Made by a program: the position numbers and the translations under genes
Source of the DNA: Caulobacter sp.
GTDB lineage: Bacteria; Pseudomonadota; Alphaproteobacteria; Caulobacterales; Caulobacteraceae
Assembly (NCBI GenBank): GCA_028291055.1
Contig: JAQGIP010000040.1
Coordinates: forward strand, 1-64,000
Direction of reading: 5' to 3'
Length of the DNA: 64,000 nt
Shown here: one piece after another, positions 16,736-28,600 of the stretch
How positions within the stretch are numbered: position 1 is the first letter of the stretch
Layout: every line of letters starts with the position of its first letter
Notes under the pieces: model-generated
The model's input: the letters and a program-made list of their open reading frames with translations, nothing else
The model's database searches: none
Told to the model about the DNA's origin: nothing

Positions 16736-17950
16736 ATGCCAGGCGCGGCGTCGATCGAAGCGGCCATCGGGAAGTATGTTGAGGCCGGCGAGCTGGCCGG
16801 CGCGGCGGCCCTGGTGTGGCGGGACGGGCGCGTGGTGGAGCGCGCGGCGGTGGGGCGGCGCGATCTGGAGACCGGAGCGCCGGTGGAGCGCGACACCATC
16901 TTCCGCATCGCCTCGATGTCGAAGCCGCTCACCTGCTTGGCGGCCCTGACGATGATGGAGGAGGGCCGGTTTTCCCTCGACGATCCGATCAGCCGGGTGG
17001 CGCCGGAGTTTGTGCGCATGCGGGTGCTGCGCGCGGCGGACGGGCCGCTGGACGACACCGTTCCAGCCGATCGGCAGATCACCTTCGGCGACCTGCTGAC
17101 CCACCGCGCGGGCCTGACCTATGGCGACTTCCACAGCGGGCCCATTGGCGCGGCTCACAAGGCGGCCCTGGGCGGCGACATCGACAGCCCTGTGGCGCCC
17201 GACGACTGGATCGCGGGCCTGGCCGCCCTGCCCCTGATCGGCCATCCCGGCGCGGACTTCCACTACGGACATTCCACCGACCTGCTCGGGTTGCTGATCG
17301 CGCGGATGGAGGGGGTGAGCCTGGGCGAGGTGCTGAGCCATCGCGTGTTCGGGCCGCTGGGCATGAGCGACACCGGCTTCAGCGTGCCGGCGGACAAGCG
17401 CGGCCGCCGCGCGGGCAGCTGCGGTTTTGATGCGCAGGGACGGCCGAGCGCGCTGGCCGCCCCGCCCGGCGGCGCGGCCCTGGCCGAGCGGCCGCAGGGC
17501 ATGGCCTTCGAGTCCGGGGGTCAGGGACTGTGGTCCACGGTGGACGACTATCTGGCCTTCGCGCGGCTGTTCGTGGGCGAAGGCGCGGTGGACGGCGTGC
17601 GGCTGCTTAAACCCGAGACCATGGCGCTGATGATGACCAACCAGTTGAGCGAGGCGCAGCGGGCGCGGGGGTCGATGTTCGGCATGCCGCTGTTCAGCGC
17701 CCACGGCTTTGGGCTTGGCCTGGCGGTGGTGATGGACCCGGAACGGGCGGCGGTCAGCCGCTGCAAGGGCGGGCTCGGCACGGTGGGCTGGCCCGGCGCC
17801 TATGGCGGCTGGTGGCAGGCCGATCCGACGGACGGCTCGGTGATGATCCTGCTGGCCCACAACATGATGGAGCTGGAGCAGCTGATGGCCGGCATCGGCC
17901 TGGGCGTCTATGCGGCGATCACGGACTTCCACCAGTTGGCGTCGGCCTAG
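16736..17950 (+). CDS. Class C beta-lactamase-fold serine hydrolase
   Basis: The 404-residue protein has the SxxK motif (ASMSKPLTCLA, nucleophile Ser60 and Lys63), a YGH-S motif (HYGHSTDLLG) in the place of YxN, and a C-terminal GWPGAYGGWW where penicillin-recognizing enzymes have KTG-like residues. It belongs to the esterase/D-aminopeptidase branch; no signal peptide is visible, so a cytoplasmic esterase is more likely than a resistance enzyme. It is probably regulated by the divergent TetR protein. Its stop overlaps that of the convergent GH5 gene by four bases. Confidence 0.9.
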   Translation: MPGAASIEAAIGKYVEAGELAGAAALVWRDGRVVERAAVGRRDLETGAPVERDTIFRIASMSKPLTCLAALTMMEEGRFSLDDPISRVAPEFVRMRVLRAADGPLDDTVPADRQITFGDLLTHRAGLTYGDFHSGPIGAAHKAALGGDIDSPVAPDDWIAGLAALPLIGHPGADFHYGHSTDLLGLLIARMEGVSLGEVLSHRVFGPLGMSDTGFSVPADKRGRRAGSCGFDAQGRPSALAAPPGGAALAERPQGMAFESGGQGLWSTVDDYLAFARLFVGEGAVDGVRLLKPETMALMMTNQLSEAQRARGSMFGMPLFSAHGFGLGLAVVMDPERAAVSRCKGGLGTVGWPGAYGGWWQADPTDGSVMILLAHNMMELEQLMAGIGLGVYAAITDFHQLASA

Positions 17951-19875
17951 GCGCCGCGCACCGTCACCTCGATGCGGCCCGCTCCCTCGGCGTGGATCAG
18001 GGCCACGTCCTCTGCCCGCTCGATCCGGCAGGCGGCGCCGGCGGTTTCCACCACGACGCCGTTCGGGAACTGGACCGGCGCCAGGAAGATCTCGGTGGGG
18101 GCGTCGATGGAGGGGTCGGCGTTGAACTCCAGGCGGAACACCTGGGCCTCGGCGTCAAAGCGCATGGCGGTGATGCGGCCCTGGACGGCCTGGGCGTAGG
18201 GGCGCGAGAAGCCCTGGGTGGCGCGGCCGCCGTCGGCGCCGTCCACGGCCTGGTCGGCGGACCAGATGGAGAGGTCCTCCTGGTTCCAGTTGTCGCCGGT
18301 GCGCAGGTCGTTGCGGTTGGCGGCGGTGTAGTTCCATTGGGTGGAGTGGAGCAGCAGGTCGTCCAGGGCGTCGTAGGTGGCGCTCAGCGCCGCCTGGTGC
18401 TTGGCCCAGATCTCCGGGCCGTGTTCGCCGGCGTTCCAGCGGGCATAGGCCTCGCCCTCGTCGAGGTCATAGGGCGTGCCGAACTCGCCGATCAGGGCGG
18501 GCGCGCCGCCTTCGAAGGCGCGGGCTTCCTCGCCATATTTGCCGAGCTGGTCGCGGTAGCGTTCGCGGGTTTCCTCCAGGCCGCGCGCGGCGTTGAAGGT
18601 CTTGGTGTGCAGCAGGCGGGTATCATACCAGTGGCTGGCGTTGACGGTGCGTTCCGGCAGGTCGGCGGGGAAACGGCGGTTCTGGATGTGGGCGTAGGGG
18701 TCCATCTCGGCGAACAGGGCCCAGCCGGCATTGTGCGCGCGGATGGTTTCCGCGCCCGCCTTGAAGAAGGGGGCGTAGGCGTCGTCCGACATGTTGAAAG
18801 CCCGGTTGCCCACCGTGCGCAGGCCGTCCTCGCGTAGCGACACCGCCTGGGCGCCGGCCATCCTGTAGAGTCCGGCCCGTTCGAAGGGACAGTCGCGGCC
18901 GTCGGACCAGACGCGCACGCCGTCGGGATTGCGCGCCGCCTCGCCGGTCACCGCATAGACGCGGGTCTCGGGGTCGCGGGTCAGGATGGGGACCGCGACC
19001 GCCTGGCCCTGCAGCATGGCCAACTGGTCCAGCACCGACAGCTTCACGCCGAGCGACGGCGGCATGGGATCGACCTCGTCGCGGGCGAGGTGGCGCCACG
19101 ACAGCGGCAGGCCGCACCAGCCGACGCCGGGCTCGTTCAGGCTATCGAAGCCGATGACGTTGGGCAGGTGGGCGAGCCTGGCCGCCACGGCCGCCATGGC
19201 CCCCAGGTAGTGGCCCTGGAGGAAGTCCTGGATGTTGCGGCCGTCGACGCGGAAGTCCGGCGTGAAGGCGCGTCCGCCCCAGAACAGGGTCCACATCACT
19301 CCGTTGGCGGGCAGCCTGTAGTTGGACGACCAGCACATGCGCGGATAGGCGGCCTGGAGCGGATCGGGGTCGGCGTAGTCGAAGGCGTTCTGCATCACCA
19401 GCGCCGCGCCGGAGGCGTGGAAGGTCGCGAAATCCAACCCCGCCGCTTCGAACGTCCAGCCCGGCGCGCCGTCGCCGCCGCTCATCCTGGCCCAGACGTC
19501 CTGATGGAAGTCGATGAAGGCGTTGAGCCCATGCTCGCCGGCCAGCCGGGCAACCTCGGCGAAATAGTCGAGATAGGCCTCGTCATAGAGGCCGGGGCCG
19601 GCGTGCTCGACGGCCTCCCAGGTGGTCAGCAGGCGAAGGGTGTTGAAGCCCCAGCCCCTGATCCGCGCGAAGTGCTCGCGGGCCTCGTCCAGCGGAAAGG
19701 GCCGCCCCACGAAGGAGACGTCGCGGTGGTCGGCGAAGTCGCTGGGGAACTGGGTGCCGCCGTTTGGGAACGGGACCTTGCAGTCGCCGCCCAGGTTGAC
19801 GCCGCGCAGGATCAGCTGGCGGCCATGGGCGTCCAGGAAGAGGTCGCCGGCGACTCTGACGTTGGGCTGGGTCAT
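17947..19875 (-). CDS. Glycoside hydrolase family 5-like glycosidase
   Basis: The 642-residue protein has the TIM-barrel pattern of GH5: LRGVNLGGDCKVP near the start, FNTLRLLTTWEAVEH, FIDFHQDVWARMSGG, the acid/base motif LNEPG (Glu near residue 248) and the nucleophile motif LIGEFGTPYD (Glu near 462). The length, FHQD motif and the WNYTAANRNDLRTGDNWNQED stretch recall endoglycoceramidase or steryl/ceramide beta-glucosidases (GH5_12-like). The C-terminal roughly 90 residues look like an added beta-sandwich. No signal peptide, so an intracellular glycolipid substrate is possible. Confidence 0.82.
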   Translation of the reverse strand: MTQPNVRVAGDLFLDAHGRQLILRGVNLGGDCKVPFPNGGTQFPSDFADHRDVSFVGRPFPLDEAREHFARIRGWGFNTLRLLTTWEAVEHAGPGLYDEAYLDYFAEVARLAGEHGLNAFIDFHQDVWARMSGGDGAPGWTFEAAGLDFATFHASGAALVMQNAFDYADPDPLQAAYPRMCWSSNYRLPANGVMWTLFWGGRAFTPDFRVDGRNIQDFLQGHYLGAMAAVAARLAHLPNVIGFDSLNEPGVGWCGLPLSWRHLARDEVDPMPPSLGVKLSVLDQLAMLQGQAVAVPILTRDPETRVYAVTGEAARNPDGVRVWSDGRDCPFERAGLYRMAGAQAVSLREDGLRTVGNRAFNMSDDAYAPFFKAGAETIRAHNAGWALFAEMDPYAHIQNRRFPADLPERTVNASHWYDTRLLHTKTFNAARGLEETRERYRDQLGKYGEEARAFEGGAPALIGEFGTPYDLDEGEAYARWNAGEHGPEIWAKHQAALSATYDALDDLLLHSTQWNYTAANRNDLRTGDNWNQEDLSIWSADQAVDGADGGRATQGFSRPYAQAVQGRITAMRFDAEAQVFRLEFNADPSIDAPTEIFLAPVQFPNGVVVETAGAACRIERAEDVALIHAEGAGRIEVTVRGA

Positions 19876-19976
19876 GGCGGGACCCTAGAGCCGTTGGCGC
19901 AATGCCTCCAACCCCGGCGAAAAATCCACTCGCGCCAAGCGTCGCCTTAGGCCGTGATTCATAGACCTGTGGTGGA

Positions 19977-21821
<1,845 letters not shown>

Positions 21822-21857
21822 GGGATGGCGTCGCGGGTGGCCGATCCGCCCCAATAT

Positions 21858-21995
21858 TTGTCCACGAACCACACGAACCACACCAACGTGCTTCGACAGA
21901 GGCCGTGGGTCTGATCAGGGCGCGCTTGCGCGCGGTCGGCTTGTCACCAACCTCGGCGGGTCATCGTTGGTGTGGTTCGTGTGGTTCGTGGACAA
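21858..21995. repeat. Inverted-repeat element, family D, copy 1
   Basis: The arms at 21858-21888 and 21965-21995 are perfect 31-base inverted repeats built of two 9-base units (ACGAACCAC) as in TTGTCCACGAACCACACGAA. The central 76 bases are unrelated. The right arm ends two bases before the stop of a tiny gene. The same element recurs at 30653-30794. Confidence 0.85.
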
Positions 21996-21997
21996 GT

Positions 21998-22165
21998 CTA
22001 GCGGGCGTCAGAGCCAGGAGCCTGCGCCAGCCGATCCAACCAGCCATCGACCTCTTCATCCGAAATCAAACGGCCCTCTGTGAGCGCTGTCTCACCTTCA
22101 GCAATCAGGCTTCGCTCCTGCGCCAAACGCTCGCTCGCGGCGGGATCGGAAGGAGCCATATTCAT
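21998..22165 (-). CDS. Tiny antitoxin-like protein coupled to the nucleotidase gene
   Basis: A 55-codon gene on the minus strand encodes MNMAPSDPAASERLAQERSL followed by IAEGETALTEGRLISDEEVDGWLD. The pattern of an acidic helix, A-L-x-x-G-R and D-E-E-V-D-x-W-L-D is that of small ParD-like antitoxins. Its start overlaps the stop of the nucleotidase gene by one base (TGATG), so it is translationally coupled. No toxin-like gene follows: the family D repeat begins two bases past its stop. It is either an orphan antitoxin or the tail of a pair whose toxin was lost. Confidence 0.65.
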   Translation of the reverse strand: MNMAPSDPAASERLAQERSLIAEGETALTEGRLISDEEVDGWLDRLAQAPGSDAR

Positions 22166-23103
22166 CACCCCTGCTCCGGCAGCATCAGCTTGATCAGTTC
22201 GCCATGGTCATACGGCCCCGGCACCAGGCCGGCGGTGACCAGGCCCTCCGCGCCGAGGATGTGGCGTTCCTGGTCGTCGAAGAAGATGTGGGCGCCGTAG
22301 GCCGACACGATCGGGCCCTTGGCGTGGGACCCGACGAAATGGGCCTCGTCAGCGGGAACGCCCCATTCGCGGAAGGTCTGCACCACCCGCTCATGGGCCG
22401 GCGCGCCACGCGCGGTGACCACGGCGATGCGCACATGGCTGGAGGCGTCCGGGCGCAGGGTGTGGCGGCGCACCATGGCCAGCTTGAGCAGGAACTTGCC
22501 GAAAGGCCCCTGCTTCATGGCCACCAGGGCGTTCTCGCGCTCATGGGCCAGGAAGGCGTCCAGCCCCTGTTCCACGAAGATGCGGTCGGACTCGGCGTCG
22601 AACAGCACCGCGTCGCCGTCGAAGGCGAAACGCACCTCGTCGCCGGGCTTGTTCTGGGCGGCGGCGGGCGGTGCGGCCAGCCGCGCGGAAGCCACGCCCG
22701 CGTCGATCGCGGAACGCACATCGGCGTCGTCGTTGGACAGGAAGAGGTCGACCTTCCAGGCGTTCACGTAAGGCCCCATGGAGCGGCCCGAGGTGAAGCT
22801 GCCCTCGCGGATCGCCAGGCCATGGTGCTCGATGGACTTGAAGGCGCGCAGCGAAAGGTCCGGCGAATTGCGCGACAGCAGGATCACCTCGACCACCGGC
22901 TGGGCGGCATGGGCGTTCAGCTGCAACAGGCGGCGCACCACGTCGAAGCCGGCGCCGGGGGCCAGGATCTCGTCCTCGCGCTCGCGCTGCAGCTGGGCGT
23001 AGGCGTCCACGCCCTTGGTCTCGAAGACCGCATGCTCCTCGCGAAGGTCGAAGAGGGCGCGGGTGGAAATGCCCACCACCAGCGGTTGGAAGTCCTCGGA
23101 CAT
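22165..23103 (-). CDS. 5'-nucleotidase family protein
   Basis: The 312-residue protein opens MSEDFQPLVVGISTRALFDL and contains VEVILLSRNSPDLSLRAF, DLFLSNDDADVRSAIDAGV, FAFDGDAVLFDAESDRIF, and a late FFDDQERH. These belong to the cytosolic 5'-nucleotidase (PF06189-like) family that removes phosphate from nucleoside monophosphates; the DGDAVLFD motif is a likely HAD-like catalytic pocket. It has no signal peptide. It shares an upstream region with the divergent imuA gene. Confidence 0.82.
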   Translation of the reverse strand: MSEDFQPLVVGISTRALFDLREEHAVFETKGVDAYAQLQREREDEILAPGAGFDVVRRLLQLNAHAAQPVVEVILLSRNSPDLSLRAFKSIEHHGLAIREGSFTSGRSMGPYVNAWKVDLFLSNDDADVRSAIDAGVASARLAAPPAAAQNKPGDEVRFAFDGDAVLFDAESDRIFVEQGLDAFLAHERENALVAMKQGPFGKFLLKLAMVRRHTLRPDASSHVRIAVVTARGAPAHERVVQTFREWGVPADEAHFVGSHAKGPIVSAYGAHIFFDDQERHILGAEGLVTAGLVPGPYDHGELIKLMLPEQG

Positions 23104-23258
23104 GTCGTCTCCCGGCGATGGGCGTTCTAGGGGCGCATTCCACGCCTGCCGTCAAGAACGCGCGGAGCCGTGGAGAAAGCGTTGCCGCGACCCTATGGCT
23201 CCGCTCCACGCCCGATTCTGTCGGAACCGCCCTGTTGACTCACCGTTGGAATATATGA

Positions 23259-23273
23259 GAACAAAGAAAGAAC
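23259..23273 (+). promoter_or_regulatory. LexA operator (SOS box) upstream of imuA
   Basis: A perfect direct repeat GAAC-N7-GAAC (GAACAAAGAAAGAAC) lies 14 bases upstream of the imuA start. This spacing is the known LexA recognition sequence of alphaproteobacteria. It places imuA-imuB, and likely dnaE2, under SOS control, as established for this cassette. Confidence 0.9.
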
Positions 23274-23287
23274 AGAGGTGAAGGACT

Positions 23288-24043
23288 ATGGCGCGGCTGG
23301 AGGCCATTCGGGCTCGGATCGCCGCCTTGGAGGCGGGGACTCGGACTCCGAGTCAGGTCCTGCCCTTCGGCCATGAGGCCATCGACCGCTGCCTGGCCGG
23401 CGGGGGTCTGCCCCTGGGACGCTGGCATGAACTGACTGGCGAGGGGATGGAGCTGGAGACCGGGGCGGTGACCGCCGGGTTCGCCGCCCTGATGGCCCGG
23501 CCGCTGGCGGCGCGGGGTTCGGTGGTCTGGGTGATGCGGCGCGACGACCTCTATGCGCCGGGCCTGGCCTTCCTGGGCTTTCCCGCCGAGCGGCTGATCC
23601 AGGTCTGCGCGCGCGACCAGGCCGAGGCGCTCGCCGTGCTGGAGGATGCGCTGGCCACCGCCGGCGTCGCCGCCGTGATCGGCGAGGTGGAGCCGGTGGA
23701 CCTGACGGCCGGGCGCAGGCTGCAGCTGGCCTGCGAGAAGCGCGGCTCGACCGGCTTGATCATCCATCGCCGTCCCTATGGCGGGGGGTCCAGAAGCGCG
23801 CGCGCGCCGTCCGGTTCAGCCGCCGCCACCCGCTGGAAGATCACCTCCGCCCCGGCCGCCCCCGACGGCCAATGGGGCATCGGCGCGGCCCGCTGGACCG
23901 TGGAACTTGAACGCAGCCGAGGCGGCCGTCCCGGCGCCTGGCTCCTGGAAGAATGGAAGGACGATGCCCCGCATCCTCTCCGTATGGTCACCGACCTGGC
24001 CGATCGCGACCTGGCGACGGAAGAGGTCAGAGCGGCCGGCTGA
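23288..24043 (+). CDS. imuA: ImuA, mutagenesis cassette protein (RecA/SulA-like)
   Basis: ImuA is a RecA-related accessory protein required for SOS mutagenesis together with ImuB and DnaE2. The 251-residue protein begins MARLEAIRARIAALEAG and has LPFGHEAIDRCLAGGGLPLGRWHEL, VWVMRRDDLYAPGL and AVIGEVEPVDLTAGRRLQLA. It starts after GAGGTGAAGG and 14 bases from the LexA box. It overlaps imuB by 80 bases. The Walker-like region is not canonical, as usual in this family. Confidence 0.93.
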   Translation: MARLEAIRARIAALEAGTRTPSQVLPFGHEAIDRCLAGGGLPLGRWHELTGEGMELETGAVTAGFAALMARPLAARGSVVWVMRRDDLYAPGLAFLGFPAERLIQVCARDQAEALAVLEDALATAGVAAVIGEVEPVDLTAGRRLQLACEKRGSTGLIIHRRPYGGGSRSARAPSGSAAATRWKITSAPAAPDGQWGIGAARWTVELERSRGGRPGAWLLEEWKDDAPHPLRMVTDLADRDLATEEVRAAG

Positions 24044-25544
24044 CGAGGCGGCGGAGGCGGAAGGAGCCAACGCGCCCAAGCCCTTCGCCCTGATCCTCAA
24101 CGAACGCGGCGTGCGCCGGCTCTATGCCGTGGACGAGGTGGCCGCCGGCCTGGGCCTGCATGTGGGCCAGAAGGCCGCCGACGCCACCGCCCTGGTCCCC
24201 GAGCTGGACTATGCGGATGCCGATCCGGAGGGGGACCTGGCGGCTCTGGCCGCGCTCAGCGACTGGTGCGTGCGCTACTCCCCGGCCGTGGCGGTGGACG
24301 CGCCCGACGGCCTGCTGCTCGATATCGCGGGCGTCTCCCACCTGTGGGGCGGCGAGGGGCCGATGCTGGACGACCTGCTGGACAGGCTGGCCGCCAACGG
24401 CATTCCGGCGCGCGGGGCCATCGCCGACACCGCCGGCGCCGCTTGGGCCCTGGCCCGCTACACCGCCGACCGCACCATCGCCCCGCCCGGCGGCCAGCGC
24501 GCGCTGCTCGAGCCCCTGCCCATCGGGGCCCTGCGCCTGGACGAGAAGTCCGCCGCCCAGCTGCCGCGCCTGGGCCTGACCCGCATCGCGCGCCTGACGG
24601 CGCTGCCCCGCATGCAGCTGGCCCGGCGCTTCGGCCTGAATGTGCTGCGCCGCCTGGACCAGGCCATGGGCGAGGGCGACGAGGCCTTGAGCTTCCGCCG
24701 CCCGGCCAGCCCCTGGTTCGACCGCCTGGCCTTCGCCGAGCCGATCAGCCAGCTGGAGGATTTCGTGCGCGCCGCGGGCGACATTGCAGCCCTCCTCTGT
24801 AAGAGACTTGAAACCGAGGGCAAGGGCGCGCGGCGCTTCGAGCTGACCTTCCACCGCCTGGACGGCAAGGCCTTCCCCGCGCGCGTCGGCCTGTCCATTC
24901 CGGGCCGCGATCCGGGCCGGCTGGTGCGGCTGCTGGCGCCCAAGCTGGAGACCATCGACCCGGGCTTCGGGGTGGAGGTGGTGACCCTGGAGGCCCAGGG
25001 GGTGGAGAGCCTGTCGGCCCGCCAGCAGCGCCTGGACGCCGCCACCGAGGTGGCCGCCGAGGAGGGTTTGGCCGCCATGGTCGACCGGCTGACCAACCGC
25101 CTGGGCGAGGCGCGGGTGTGGCGCGACATCCCCTATCCCAGCCATGCGCCGGAGCGGGCGGCCACGCGGCTGGGAGCGATGGAAACGCCGGCTCCGGCCG
25201 CCGCCAATGCGCCGCCGACCCCGCCCTGGAGCCCCGACACGCCTCGGCCCCTTCGCCTGTTCGCCCAGCCCGAGCCGCTGGAGGTGATGGCCAAGCTGCC
25301 CGACGACCCGCCCGTGCGCTTCACCTGGCGCGGCCGCTCGCACAAGGTGCGCCGCGCCGAGGGCCCCGAACGCGTGGCCGAGGAATGGTGGCGCAAGGCC
25401 TTCGAGGACGCCTCGCCCGACCGGGTGCGCGACTATTACCGGGTGGAGGATGACGCCGGCGCACGCTTCTGGATCTTCCGCGCCGGCCTCTATGGCGATC
25501 CGGCCATCCCGCCGCGCTGGTGGCTGCACGGGCTGTTCTCGTGA
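23964..25544 (+). CDS. imuB: ImuB, Y-family polymerase-like scaffold
   Basis: ImuB is a catalytically inactive Y-family DNA polymerase that bridges DnaE2 and the sliding clamp. The start at 23964 (SD GGAAGG) gives MPRILSVWSPTWPIATWRRK and 526 residues; a longer frame upstream is the antiparallel part of imuA. The family stretches LLDIAGVSHLWGGEG and ARRFGLNVLRRLDQAMGEGD are present, and a region SAAQLPRLGL could be the clamp-binding motif. It lacks the acidic catalytic pair expected of an active polymerase, as in other ImuB proteins. It overlaps imuA and is separated from dnaE2 by a palindromic repeat. Confidence 0.93.
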   Translation: MPRILSVWSPTWPIATWRRKRSERPADEAAEAEGANAPKPFALILNERGVRRLYAVDEVAAGLGLHVGQKAADATALVPELDYADADPEGDLAALAALSDWCVRYSPAVAVDAPDGLLLDIAGVSHLWGGEGPMLDDLLDRLAANGIPARGAIADTAGAAWALARYTADRTIAPPGGQRALLEPLPIGALRLDEKSAAQLPRLGLTRIARLTALPRMQLARRFGLNVLRRLDQAMGEGDEALSFRRPASPWFDRLAFAEPISQLEDFVRAAGDIAALLCKRLETEGKGARRFELTFHRLDGKAFPARVGLSIPGRDPGRLVRLLAPKLETIDPGFGVEVVTLEAQGVESLSARQQRLDAATEVAAEEGLAAMVDRLTNRLGEARVWRDIPYPSHAPERAATRLGAMETPAPAAANAPPTPPWSPDTPRPLRLFAQPEPLEVMAKLPDDPPVRFTWRGRSHKVRRAEGPERVAEEWWRKAFEDASPDRVRDYYRVEDDAGARFWIFRAGLYGDPAIPPRWWLHGLFS

Positions 25545-25554
25545 CCTTTTCCAA

Positions 25555-25678
25555 TCCGCTCATCCCGGCGAAAGCCGGGACCCATGGGGCCTGTCATGAA
25601 GGGCGCCGCGCCCGGCGCCACAGCCTGCGCTCATCCTCCCATGCCGTATGGGTCCCGACTTTCGTCGGGATGAGCGGA
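25555..25678. repeat. Inverted-repeat element, family C, copy 2, inside the imuB-dnaE2 gap
   Basis: Arms at about 25555-25586 and 25647-25678 are homologous to those of the copy at 15374. The left arm here has CCCGGCGAAAGCCGGG where copy 1 has CCCGACGAAAGTCGGG: a compensatory pair change that keeps the hairpin and the GAAA loop. The right arm is unchanged. It takes up most of the 154-base spacer, so it must be crossed for imuA-imuB-dnaE2 to be one transcript. Confidence 0.85.
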
Positions 25679-25698
25679 AGCTTGGGATTCGTGTGAGC

Positions 25699-28600
25699 AT
25701 GACCCGATACGCGGAGCTTCAGACCACCACCAACTTCTCCTTCCTGCGGGGCGCATCGCAACCGGATGAAATGATGATCGCCGGCCAGGCCTTGGGGCTG
25801 GAGGCCGTGGGCATCACCGACCGCAACAGCCTGGCCGGAGTCGTTCGCGCCTGGCGGCCCTACAAGCGTGGACAGATCACCGTGCGCCCGCTGGTCGGCT
25901 GCCGCCTGGACTTCATCGACGGCACGCCAAGCCTGCTCTGTTACCCAAAAGACCGCGCCGCTTTCGGCCGCCTTACCAAGCTGCTGACCATAGGCCAGAG
26001 CGGCGCCGCCAAGGGGGGTTGCGACCTGTTCTGGGAAGACTTCCTGGATCAGGCGCAAGGCCAACTGACCCTGGTCGTGCCACCCGCAACCCTGGACGAC
26101 AAGTTCGAGCGCGATCTGGCTCGCATCGCCGGCGCTCTGAAGGGACACGTCTGGCTGGCCGCCTCGCGCCCCTATGGCTCGCGCGACGTTCACCGTATCG
26201 AGCAGTTGGCTGCGCTGGCCCGCGCCCATCGCGCGCCAATGGTCGCCACCAACGACGTTCTCTACCACGGCCCAGAGCGGCGCATGCTGCAGGACGTCGT
26301 CACCTGCATCCGCCAGAATTGCTCGATCACCGAGGCGGGCCTGAGCCTTGAGGCCAATGCCGAGCGCCACCTGAAGACGCCGGCGGAAATGGCGCGGCTG
26401 TTTCAGCGCTGGCCCGGCGCGGTGGAGCGGTCGGTGGAGATCGCCGAACGGGTGGAATTCGACCTCCGCCAGCTAGGCTACGAATACCCCGACGAGCCGG
26501 TGCCGCCGGGCTCCACGGCCATGAAGCACCTGACCAAGCTGGCCTGGGACGGGGCCAAGTGGCGCTATCCGAAAGGCGTTCCCGACACGGTCAAGAAGAC
26601 CCTCCGCGAGGAGCTGACCCTGATCAAGGAGCTGAAATACCCCAACTATTTCCTGACGGTGCACGACATCGTGCGCTGGGCGCGCGACCAGAAGATCCTC
26701 TGCCAGGGGCGCGGCTCGGCGGCCAATTCCGTGGTCTGCTTCTGCATCGGAGTGACGGCGGTCGACCCCACCAAGGAGGACCAGGACCTGCTGTTTGCCC
26801 GCTTCCTGTCGAAGGAGCGCGACGAGCCGCCCGACATCGACGTCGACTTCGAGCACGAGCGGCGCGAGGAGGTGATGCAGTACATCTACCGCCGCTACGG
26901 CCGCCACCGCGCCGCCATCGTCGCCACCGTCATCCACTACCGCCCGCGCAGCGCCATCCGTCAGGTCGGCAAGGCCCTTGGCCTGACCGAGGACATCACC
27001 GCCGCCCTGGCCGGCACGGTGTGGGGCAGCTGGGGCTCGGAGGTTCCGGAAGACCAGGTCCGCCAGGCGGGGCTCGACCCGGACAACCCCGACATCGCCC
27101 GCGCCGTGGCCCTGGCCACCATCCTGCTGGGCTTCCCCCGCCACCTGTCCCAGCACGTGGGCGGCTATGTGCTGACCAAGCGGCGGCTCGACGAAACCGT
27201 GCCCATCGGCAACGCGGCGATGAAGGACCGCACCTTCATCATGTGGGACAAGGACGACATCGACGATATCGGCCTGATGAAGGTCGATGTGCTGGCGCTC
27301 GGCATGCTGACCTGCATCAAGAAGGCCATGGTGCTGCTGGAGACCCATCACGGGGCGACCATCCGCGCCGACCTGGGCGGCCCGATCGAGGACATCGCCG
27401 ACATCCCCCAGGGCTGTCCGTGGGTCTATGGCATGTTGTCCAACGCGGACTCCGTGGGCGTCTTCCAGGTGGAGAGCCGCGCGCAGATGTCGATGCTGCC
27501 GCGCCTGAAGCCCAAGAAGTTCTACGACCTGGTCATCGAGGTGGCCATCGTGCGGCCGGGTCCGATCCAGGGCGACATGGTGCACCCCTATCTGCGCCGC
27601 CGCGAGGGGCTGGAGCCGGTGGACTTCCCCAAGCCCCACCCCGACCACGGCCCGGAGAATGAGGTCCAACAGGTGCTGGGCAAGACCTTCGGGGTGCCGC
27701 TGTTCCAGGAACAGGCCATGCGCCTGGCCATCGAGGCGGCCAAGTTCAGCCCGGAGGAGGCCAACAGCCTGCGCCGCGCCATGGCCACCTTCCGCAACCT
27801 CGGCGACCTGGGCGTGCACCGGGAGAAGTTCGTGGGCGGCATGACGGCGCGCGGCTACGACCCCGACTTCGCGGCCCGCTGCTTCAAGCAGATCGAGGGC
27901 TTCGGCTCCTATGGCTTTCCGGAAAGCCACGCCATCAGCTTCGCCATCCTGGTCTATGTCTCCGCCTGGCTGAAATGCTGGTGGCCCGACGTCTTCTGCG
28001 CGGCCATCCTCAACTCCCTGCCCATGGGTTTCTACCAGCCGGCCCAGCTGGTCCGCGACGCCCTCCAGCACGGCGTGGAGGTGTTGGAGCCGGACGTGCT
28101 GTTCAGCGACTGGGACTGCACGCTGGAACCCGCCAGCGATCCCGCCTCGCGCTACAAGGCCGTGCGCCTGGGCCTGCGCCAGGTGAAGGGGCTGAAGCAG
28201 ACCGAAGCCGAAAAGCTGATGGCGGCCCGGCAGGACGGCGCCGCCACCCTGCACGATCTGGCCCGCCGCACCGGCCTGATGAACCGCTCCTGGGAACTGC
28301 TGGCCGAGGCTGACGCCTTCCGCTCCCTCGGCATGGACCGCCGCGCGGCTCTGTGGGCGGTGAAGGGCCTGGCGCCCGAAGCCCGCGCCGAGACCGATGC
28401 GCCGCTGCTGGCGTCGCTTCCCCTGTTCGAGGGCGCTCATGCCGAGCTGCCCGCCATCAGTTTGCCTGAGCATGTGGCCGAGGACTACCGCACCACCTCC
28501 CTCTCGCTGAAGGCCCACCCGGTCGGCTTCTTCCGCCCCCTGCTCCAGCGCCTGGGCTGCACGCCGGCCGGAGACCTCAAGCGCCTGAAAGACGGCGCCC

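Noticed and set aside
21858..21995. GAAC-N5-GAAC in repeat arms as LexA sites
   Set aside because: The alphaproteobacterial LexA site needs a seven-base spacer; five bases gives the wrong helical phase, and the motif is explained by the 9-base unit of the repeat.
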